A DNA stretch of 48,957 nucleotides from the NCBI RefSeq assembly GCF_025753815.1, contig NZ_JAOWRF010000191.1, positions 1 through 48,957 of the forward strand, written 5' to 3'. A model generated the notes under the pieces. It searched no databases. It worked only from the letters and a program-made list of their open reading frames with translations, and was not told the DNA's origin. Position numbers and translations under genes: made by a program. The DNA comes from Plectonema radiosum NIES-515. GTDB taxonomy: Bacteria; Cyanobacteriota; Cyanobacteriia; Cyanobacteriales; Nostocaceae. Positions 42,916 through 48,957 of this stretch are shown here, in pieces. Position 1 is the stretch's first letter, and each line of letters begins with the position of its first letter.

Positions 42916-43097
42916 GGGAATAGGTAGATGGAGATTCGGAACCTTAATTCTAGTTTCTTACTAGTTTCATACTGGAATTGACCGCTAAACTGTTCATCAC
43001 AAACAGTTTTTTCTTTTTACATGGTACTGTTGACATCTTTCTCCAGCTAGCGATAAGTTAGCGGTCAACACAGTGTAACCTCAGATACTCTATTCCG

Positions 43098-43961
43098 TCA
43101 GCTGGAAATACGGTGTACAGCGGGTAGGACGGTGCGTTGGTAGAGGTGGAAGCGATCGCCATGACTGAGGATATGTAGTCGCAAATTATGCACCGTTAGC
43201 GGTTCTGAGGCTCCAACATGGGGTTCGTTGGTGTGTGTCACTTCTGTGGGATCGACAATTGTCACACTGCCTTTGCCCATAGCTTGCAGCCAACCATCCC
43301 TTTCAAACATGGCACAAGTATCTTCATCAATGCCAATGCCCAGGCGATCGGGATGTGCGGCGATCGCACTAATTAACCTTCCCATCCGATTGCGATTGTG
43401 AAAGTGTTGATCGACAATCACCTCAGGAATAAATCCCAAACCTGTTGCCATATCAACTAGAGAACGTTTTGGTGTCTCACCACTACCACCGCCAGCAATC
43501 ATATGATGCCCCATCACTGCTGCTCCTGCCGAAGTACCTGCCAGAGTTAGCTGCCCTGCCCTCACTCGTTGCCTGATAATTTCCATCGCTGGCGTATCCG
43601 CCAACACACCACAAAGGCGCAATTGATCGCCTCCTGTCAAAAACACCCCGCTACAGGCTTCTAACGATGCTTTTGTTTCAGCGCTTTCACACTGATCGCG
43701 TTCCCGAATGTCTAATATCTCAACCTTTTTAGCACCCATTTCTTCAAAAATCCGGGTATACCGACCACCAATGATGGCAGGTTCGCGGGAGGCTGATGGA
43801 ATTATTGTAATATAGCCATTGCTAGCACCGGCACGTCCAAAAAAAGTTCTGAGGATTTCACGTCCATGAACTTTGTCTTCTGCGCCTCCGATAACCAGAA
43901 CGGCGGTCTTAGTTACTTGAGGTGTCCTCATTTCCAGCGATTTAGCTTTTAATTGCGGCAT
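43098..43961 (-). CDS. cphB: Cyanophycinase CphB
   Basis: I choose the ATG at 43961 (287 aa) because AGGAGAA lies seven bases before it; an in-frame start at 44000 would add 13 residues. It is an S51-type serine peptidase that cuts cyanophycin to beta-Asp-Arg. GTSAGAA carries the nucleophile Ser144, and TGGDQLRLCG and ERDGWLQAMGKG are typical. EVIVDQHFHNRNRMGRL carries the key His and substrate contacts. Together with cphA it lets the cell store and recover nitrogen, and an intact operon argues for diazotrophic or nitrogen-storing life. Confidence 0.96.
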   Translation of the reverse strand: MPQLKAKSLEMRTPQVTKTAVLVIGGAEDKVHGREILRTFFGRAGASNGYITIIPSASREPAIIGGRYTRIFEEMGAKKVEILDIRERDQCESAETKASLEACSGVFLTGGDQLRLCGVLADTPAMEIIRQRVRAGQLTLAGTSAGAAVMGHHMIAGGGSGETPKRSLVDMATGLGFIPEVIVDQHFHNRNRMGRLISAIAAHPDRLGIGIDEDTCAMFERDGWLQAMGKGSVTIVDPTEVTHTNEPHVGASEPLTVHNLRLHILSHGDRFHLYQRTVLPAVHRISS

Positions 43962-44618
43962 TGTGTTTCTCCTGTCAACAACTTCGGGTGAATAAAACAA
44001 GGTTCAGTAGTTGTAATCATGTTCCCGCTTCGTTTCAAAGGAGGACACTTCAACAAACGCTCTGGTAAAGGCTTTTGTGTGAAACTTTGCTCTGTTGCTT
44101 GACGTGCTTGACGTGCTTGACACGCGCTGAAGGTATGGAGAAAATTTATGCTTCCTTCAGCAGGTGTCGTACTTCAACGAGCTTGAATGTCTCTTGCCGT
44201 TCCGAGAGCGCAAAGAAGAGCGTTTTTCACCTGTCCTAATTTTCCAGACTGGCAAAATACTGCTTGGGGAAAGCAGGTCGAGCGCACACTTTTTTCTGAG
44301 GCTGGCTTGATGCATCCTGGAAGTTGTTAACTTGCTTCGATTATTAATTTAAATGTAGTTGTCACAATATTTAAACATAAATTAAGTAATTAGAAAAACT
44401 TTTGCTGTGTAGAAAATCCAATCTTGTCTGGTACTTTTAGATACTATTGATGAAGCTCCATAAGTCTTGTACGCGATATCAGTCGTCCAAGGGGTAAGGG
44501 GCAAGGAGGGGTAAATAATAAAAAAACTTTCTTTCCCTTTACCCTTTACCCTTTACCCTTTCCCCCTCTTTTCCCAGACATGCCAATTTAAGATTAGTGT
44601 CCTTGAATACGAATTACT
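43962..44618. other. Gene-free stretch before trmD, with tandem and G/C-strand-biased repeats
   Basis: GCTTGACGT is repeated nearly three times at 44097-44121. At 44491-44517 a G-rich block (GGGGTAAGGGGCAAGGAGGGG) is followed at 44532-44575 by CCCTTTACCCTTTACCC units, so the two can fold back on each other. Nothing else is seen; the trmD promoter should lie near the right end. Confidence 0.5.
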
Positions 44619-45299
44619 GTGCGCTTTGATATAGTTACGCTATTTCCTGACTCGTTTATTTCTGTTCTCAGTTCTGGGCTGCTGGGTAAAGCCTTAGCCA
44701 AAAAAATTGCCGAAATTAATTTGGTTAATCCACGAGACTTTACCACCGACAAGCACCGAAAGGTGGATGATGAACCATATGGCGGTGGAGTGGGAATGCT
44801 CATGAAGCCAGAACCCATTTTTAAGGCTGTGGAGTCGCTGCCGATTTTACCTCGCAGAGAGGTTATTTTGATGAGTCCTCAAGGTCAAACAATTAATCAA
44901 CCACTGTTGCGAGAACTGGCAACAAATTATGACCAGTTAATTGTCATCTGCGGACATTATGAAGGAGTTGATGAGCGAGTGCTGCATTTAGTTACCCGCG
45001 AGGTTTCTTTGGGTGATTTTGTTCTCACCGGCGGAGAAATTCCCGCAATGGCTTTGATTAACGGGGTGATGCGGCTACTTCCGGGAACTGTCGGTAAAGC
45101 CGAGTCTTTACAATCAGAAAGTTTTGAGCAAGGATTATTAGACTATCCTCAGTATACCCGTCCAGCAAATTTTCGCGGCTGGAAAGTACCTGATGTGCTA
45201 CTTAGCGGTAATCATGCAGCGATCGCGAAATGGCGTTATGAACAACAAATCAAAAGAACACGCTTACGTCGTCCCGATTTATTGAATTCGGGGGAGTAG
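44619..45299 (+). CDS. trmD: tRNA (guanine37-N1)-methyltransferase TrmD
   Basis: The product is 226 aa, starting GTG, which fits the family start MRFDIVTLFPDSF. It has the trefoil-knot SAM site (VICGHYEGVDERV, VTREVSLGDFVLTGGE, NGVMRLLPGTVG) and the C-terminal tRNA-contact part with PDVLLSGNHAAIAKWR. It methylates G37 in tRNAs reading CNN codons to prevent frameshifting. It is followed by ispF, with repeats between. Confidence 0.97.
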   Translation: MRFDIVTLFPDSFISVLSSGLLGKALAKKIAEINLVNPRDFTTDKHRKVDDEPYGGGVGMLMKPEPIFKAVESLPILPRREVILMSPQGQTINQPLLRELATNYDQLIVICGHYEGVDERVLHLVTREVSLGDFVLTGGEIPAMALINGVMRLLPGTVGKAESLQSESFEQGLLDYPQYTRPANFRGWKVPDVLLSGNHAAIAKWRYEQQIKRTRLRRPDLLNSGE

Positions 45300-45445
45300 G
45301 GGAGTAGGGGAGTGGGGGCAGGGGGCAGGGGGAAAATATTTCTTCTTTCTTACCATGAGTCCTTTACCCTTTTCCATAAGTCCCTTTCCCCCTCAACAAA
45401 ATTGCCCCATGCCCCATGCCCAATGCCCCATGCCCATTACCCAAC
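45299..45445. repeat. G-rich and CCCCATG tandem repeats between trmD and ispF
   Basis: GGGGAGTA/GGGGGCA units run from 45290 to 45334; CCCCATGC units run from about 45403 to 45440. The G-rich and C-rich arrays are complementary in style. Confidence 0.75.
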
Positions 45446-45454
45446 AACTAACAA

Positions 45455-45934
45455 ATGACTAATATTCGTATTGGTAACGGTTATGATATTCATCGACTGG
45501 TAAGCGATCGCCCTTTGATTTTAGGAGGTGTTAAGATTCCTCACGAAGTTGGGTTGTTGGGGCACAGTGATGCTGATGTTTTGACACACGCGATTATGGA
45601 CGCGATGTTGGGTGCTTTGTCTTTGGGGGATATTGGACATTATTTCCCACCACACGATCCTCAATGGGCAGGGGCTGATAGTTTAATGTTATTAGCTCAA
45701 GTAGATAAACTGATACGCGATCGCGGTTGGCAAATTGGCAATATTGATTCGGTAGTAGTCGCAGAACGTCCAAAATTAAAACCACATATTGAGAAAATGC
45801 GTGACAAAGTAGCAGGTGTTTTGCATCTTTCACCGAATCAAGTTGGTATCAAAGCCACCACTAATGAAAAATTAGGTCCGGTGGGACGCGAAGAAGGTAT
45901 TTGTGCTTATGCTGTTGTTTTGCTCTTTTGCTGA
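45455..45934 (+). CDS. ispF: 2-C-methyl-D-erythritol 2,4-cyclodiphosphate synthase IspF
   Basis: The product is 159 aa, normal length. It catalyses a step of the non-mevalonate isoprenoid pathway needed for carotenoids and chlorophyll side chains. The metal ligands are Asp11 and His13 in GYDIHRL and His45 in [29 protein letters not shown] and the last part [20 protein letters not shown] are typical. The ATG is at 45455. Confidence 0.97.
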   Translation: MTNIRIGNGYDIHRLVSDRPLILGGVKIPHEVGLLGHSDADVLTHAIMDAMLGALSLGDIGHYFPPHDPQWAGADSLMLLAQVDKLIRDRGWQIGNIDSVVVAERPKLKPHIEKMRDKVAGVLHLSPNQVGIKATTNEKLGPVGREEGICAYAVVLLFC

Positions 45935-46016
45935 GTAACTTTGTTTAATAGTAATTAGGATGGAATTATTAGGCGATCGCACACAACCAACCTAAACTTG
46001 TTAGGAAATAAGAGCA

Positions 46017-46487
46017 ATGTTAGCTATCAACTTAGAACCAGAAGTAGACCGTCCTGATTTTGTGGCATTAGACAAAGAAGGAAAAATTCTTCTCATAGCC
46101 GAAGTAAAAGGTAATCCATTCGATTCCAATAGAGAAAAGACAAAAGAAAATGCTATCTGGCAAATTATTGAGTTTTTGCAAGCTGAAAAATTCCTAATTC
46201 CCTTTGCTATGTTTGTTGACTCAGACAACCTTCTCATTTTTAGATGGGATGGCAATAATTTATCAGAACCAATCATCTGCTTTAACACTGCCGATGTGCT
46301 GAGTCATTACGAGCCAAAATTCCGTAGTAAACAAATATTTAAACTTTACCTAATAACCTTAACAGAGGCTTGGTTGCGTGATTTAGCTTATCATTGGTAC
46401 TCAGAAATACCGCCTTTTACAAAAGAGATGACAGATATTGGTTTATTACAACTATTAAAAGACGGAACTACTCAAGCATATTATTGA
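46017..46487 (+). CDS. PD-(D/E)XK nuclease-like small protein
   Basis: The product is 156 aa. The N-terminal strand-turn-strand RPDFVALDKEGKILLIAEVKG gives Asp14, Glu29 and Lys31, the spacing of a PD-(D/E)XK nuclease site. A helix (AIWQIIEFLQAEKF) and strand (PFAMFVDSDNLLIF) follow as in this fold. The C-terminal half is helical with no known domain. The next gene, a PIN-like protein, starts 3 bp downstream, so the two are translationally coupled. It could act as a nuclease or as a partner that restrains the PIN protein. Confidence 0.6.
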   Translation: MLAINLEPEVDRPDFVALDKEGKILLIAEVKGNPFDSNREKTKENAIWQIIEFLQAEKFLIPFAMFVDSDNLLIFRWDGNNLSEPIICFNTADVLSHYEPKFRSKQIFKLYLITLTEAWLRDLAYHWYSEIPPFTKEMTDIGLLQLLKDGTTQAYY

Positions 46488-46490
46488 TTA

Positions 46491-47096
46491 ATGGTGATAC
46501 TTTACGTTGAAACTAATTTTTTGATGGGTATTGCTAAAGGTCAAGATTCCCAAGCAGAAAATTTTCTGCAAAATACGCCCATATTAGTTCGTCTAACAAT
46601 GCCAAGCATTTGTTATGTAGAAGCTCTGACTACATTAGAGCAAGAAGATAAATACAGTCTAGATTTTATCCGCAGATTAGATATCCAAATCAATGAAGCA
46701 GAACGAGATAAAACTTCACAAAATGCAAAATTGCTGCGTTCTTTGCTAGACCAATCTAAAGTTAGTTTTGTGGAGCGCACAAATGATATTAAGGAACGAT
46801 TTTACATAGCATTTAATCAGCTTTCAAGCCAAGCAGAAATCATTACATTAAATCCGGCGATGTTTCAAGAAAGCTTGGAAAGAAATATTCTTCAAAAACA
46901 TCTGATAGACAAATTAATTTTAGAGTGTATAATTCACCATGCCCGCTTACATTTTAGTGAAACAAAAGTATTTTTAAGTAGCAACTCCAAAGAATTTGGG
47001 AAACGGGAAGTTGTAGAAATATTACAAAATACTGGTATTCAGTATTTTAACAAAACTCAAAACTTCCTTGGTTGGCTACAATCTCAATTACTTTAG
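46491..47096 (+). CDS. PIN-like domain protein (possible VapC-like nuclease)
   Basis: The product is 201 aa. It opens with MVILYVETNFLMGIAKGQ; the normal PIN start is YxDTN, so Glu7 replaces the first Asp. Glu44 in SICYVEAL is the second acidic site, and the rest of the site is in LILECIIHHARLH and FLSSNSKEF. The region from 60 to 170 is helical. PIN proteins cut RNA, often as toxins. Its gene starts 3 bp after the PD-(D/E)XK-like gene. The real start of the next gene (47117) lies outside this one. Its activity is uncertain because of the Glu change. Confidence 0.65.
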   Translation: MVILYVETNFLMGIAKGQDSQAENFLQNTPILVRLTMPSICYVEALTTLEQEDKYSLDFIRRLDIQINEAERDKTSQNAKLLRSLLDQSKVSFVERTNDIKERFYIAFNQLSSQAEIITLNPAMFQESLERNILQKHLIDKLILECIIHHARLHFSETKVFLSSNSKEFGKREVVEILQNTGIQYFNKTQNFLGWLQSQLL

Positions 47097-47116
47097 CAAA
47101 AGCAAATATTCAAATT

Positions 47117-48904
47117 ATGAAATTTCCTAGTCTTTTTCCCACAATTAGACGTTCTTGGTTACTCGTAATTCTGATGATTGCAGCCCTGACAGTTACTGCC
47201 TGTAACCCGGCTAATTTCAGAACCGCAGCAGCTCAGGTGCCGCAACTTGTCAGCGCTGCGTTGGGTGAGCCTTCAACTTTTAACCCAGCGCTGAATGAGT
47301 CGGCATATAGCGTTTTTGGTTTTATTTTTGACTCATTGATTTCGCTAAACCCTCTCACCACTAAGCTAGAACCTGCTTTAGCTGAATCTTGGCAAGTTAC
47401 TGATAATGGACAGCGGATTGTAATTACCCTACGACCAGGACTTAAGTGGTCAGATGGTCAACCAATGACGGCTGATGATATTCTTTTTACCTACAACGAT
47501 GTTTACCTCAACCCAAAGATCCCTGCACCCAGCAAAGATGCTTTGAAAATTGGTGAAAGCGGCAAATTGCCAACAGTAAAAAAACTCGACGATCGCCGAG
47601 TAGAATTTAGAGTACCAGAACCGTTTGCTCCTTTTTTGAACTTGGTAGGTGGAATAGAAATTTTACCTGCTCATATTCTCCAAAAATCTACCCAAACCAA
47701 GGGTTCTGATGGCAATCTCCAGTTTCTCTCAATGTGGACGACAGGAACCAATCTCAAAGAAATTGTCGGTAACGGTCCCTATGTAATGGAAAGCTATACT
47801 CCTAGTCAGCGGGTGATTTTTAAGCGCAATCCATACTATTGGCGCAAAGATGCTCAAGGTAATCCTCAACCTTATATTGAGCGAATTGTTTACCAAATTA
47901 TTGAATCTACTGATAACCAGTTAATTAGTTTTCGTTCTGGGCAACTTGATGATTTGGAAGTTGCTCCAGAAGGATTTAGTTTGCTGAAGCAAGAGGAAAA
48001 ACGAGCGAAGTTTCAAATATATAATGGTGGACCAGATACAGGTACAACTTTTATTTCTTTCAACCTCAGTAAAGCTAAAAATTCAAAGGGTCAGCCTTTT
48101 GTAGATCCAATCAAATCTCGCTGGTTTAATAAAAAAGAATTTAGGCAAGCTATCGCTTATGCTCTTGACCGCGAAACAATGAAGACAAACGCTTTTCGGG
48201 GATTGGGTGTATTGCAAAATTCTTTTGTTTATGTAAAAAGTCCTTTTTATTTACCACCAGAAAAAGGGTTAAAGGTCTACAATCACGATCCTTTAAAAGC
48301 GAAAAAATTACTTTTACAAGCTGGATTTAAATATAATTCGGCAAATCAATTAGTGGATGCTGACGGAAATCAAGTACGATTTACTTTGCTAACTAATGCT
48401 GAAAGGAAAGTTAGAGGAGATATGGCAGCGCAAATTAGACGCGATTTGGCTAGCCTAGGCATTAGAGTTGATTTGCAAATCCTCAGTTTCAACGCTTATT
48501 TAGATAAACTGAAAGTCGCTCAAAATTGGGATTGTTACCTTGGTGGTTTTGCTGGAGGGGGAATTGAACCTCATGGTGCAAGTAATATCTGGAGGCTTAA
48601 CGGTGCATCCCACGCATTTAATATTGCTCCACAACCGGGAAGATCGAAAATAACTGGTTGGGAAGCTGCTGACTGGGAAAAGGAAATTGATCGCCTTTAT
48701 ATTAAGGGAGCGCAAGAAGTTGATGAAAACAAGCGCAAAGAATATTATTACGAATATCAGCGGATTGCTTCAGAACAATTGCCGTTTATTCATTTGGTGG
48801 AACGGTTGAATCTAGAAGCAGTACGCGATCGCTTCTCTGGTGTGAAGTACACTGCTCTTGGTGGTCCATTCTGGAACCTCTACGAATTGAAAGTTACTAA
48901 TTAG
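47117..48904 (+). CDS. Peptide/nickel-type ABC transporter substrate-binding lipoprotein
   Basis: The product is 595 aa from the ATG at 47117; an upstream start would overlap the PIN gene. A lipoprotein signal ends LTVTAC, so the mature protein is anchored to the membrane outside the cytoplasm. It is an extracellular solute-binding family 5 protein: LGEPSTFNPALNESAYS, LAESWQVTDNGQRIVITLRP, KWSDGQPMTADDILFTYND, REFRQAI-like NKKEFRQAIAYALDRET. It binds peptides or similar solutes for an ABC permease; the permease genes would lie beyond the window's end or elsewhere. The cargo cannot be predicted. Confidence 0.93.
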   Translation: MKFPSLFPTIRRSWLLVILMIAALTVTACNPANFRTAAAQVPQLVSAALGEPSTFNPALNESAYSVFGFIFDSLISLNPLTTKLEPALAESWQVTDNGQRIVITLRPGLKWSDGQPMTADDILFTYNDVYLNPKIPAPSKDALKIGESGKLPTVKKLDDRRVEFRVPEPFAPFLNLVGGIEILPAHILQKSTQTKGSDGNLQFLSMWTTGTNLKEIVGNGPYVMESYTPSQRVIFKRNPYYWRKDAQGNPQPYIERIVYQIIESTDNQLISFRSGQLDDLEVAPEGFSLLKQEEKRAKFQIYNGGPDTGTTFISFNLSKAKNSKGQPFVDPIKSRWFNKKEFRQAIAYALDRETMKTNAFRGLGVLQNSFVYVKSPFYLPPEKGLKVYNHDPLKAKKLLLQAGFKYNSANQLVDADGNQVRFTLLTNAERKVRGDMAAQIRRDLASLGIRVDLQILSFNAYLDKLKVAQNWDCYLGGFAGGGIEPHGASNIWRLNGASHAFNIAPQPGRSKITGWEAADWEKEIDRLYIKGAQEVDENKRKEYYYEYQRIASEQLPFIHLVERLNLEAVRDRFSGVKYTALGGPFWNLYELKVTN

Positions 48905-48957
48905 GGAATGGGGAATGGGGAGTGGGGAATGGGGAGTGGGGATGGGGGGATGGGGAG
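48905..48957. repeat. GGGAATG/GGGGAGT tandem repeats at the window end
   Basis: Heptamer units such as GGGGAAT and GGGGAGT are repeated about seven times and run to the end of the window; their full length is cut off. Confidence 0.8.

Noticed and set aside
9948-48957. Short tandem repeats considered as CRISPR arrays
   Set aside because: Units are 7-9 bp with no regular unique spacers and no cas genes; these are cyanobacterial short tandem repeats.

Overview
The window is chromosomal DNA from a filamentous, probably heterocyst-forming cyanobacterium. The evidence is: very frequent HIP1 octamers (GCGATCGC); heptanucleotide tandem repeats of the kind common in Nostocales; a cphB-cphA cyanophycin pair; TatA, GlcD, ArsM/ArsS and phosphoketolase proteins of cyanobacterial type; and a dispersed hairpin family with the core GTAGAGACG...CGTCTCTAC. 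The genus cannot be fixed from sequence reading alone.

Positions 1-6.2 kb: a full-length but heavily decayed FMN-dependent lactate/glycolate oxidase gene (242-1367, minus), a small acidic protein, a secreted dienelactone-hydrolase-like protein, a methyltransferase next to a haem-oxygenase-fold diiron enzyme, and a gene-poor stretch with a possible group II intron remnant. 6.2-11.5 kb: two histidine kinases with complementary defects (one has lost the canonical ATP lid motifs, the other the phospho-acceptor His). Between them lie an IS200/IS605-type element with an intact TnpB and a SAM hydrolase gene whose stop codon is supplied by the end of that element.

11.7-18.7 kb: a three-gene minus-strand cluster of a dynamin-like GTPase (872 aa), a giant Hsp70/actin-fold ATPase (1001 aa) and an unrecognised 365-aa protein. 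It resembles the SrfC/SrfB pairing seen in other bacteria and is the best candidate here for a poorly described system. 18.7-21.3 kb: a graveyard next to tRNA-Lys(CUU), with an internally deleted IS5-family element, an HTH fragment, a relaxase-like fragment and a broken integrase start. This is consistent with a decayed tRNA-integrated island.

21.4-32.4 kb: a histidine kinase, a membrane protein plus GHL10-type glycoside hydrolase pair, glcD (its terminator hairpin split by a MITE with a 10-bp target duplication), an IS66 remnant, a pentapeptide-repeat protein overlapping purK, and phosphoketolase. 32.8-40.2 kb: a papain-fold toxin with a putative immunity partner, the arsM-arsS arsenosugar genes, a HigBA-type toxin-antitoxin pair, a quinone-oxidoreductase-like MDR enzyme, a PhyH-family oxygenase and tatA. 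40.2-48.9 kb: cphB-cphA (cyanophycin turnover), trmD, ispF, a small PD-(D/E)XK-like plus PIN-like pair, and a lipoprotein substrate-binding protein of a peptide-type ABC transporter.

Two themes recur. Small mobile or palindromic elements have entered almost every intergenic space, and several old genes are caught in the act of decay. No CRISPR array, rRNA gene or recognisable riboswitch was seen.
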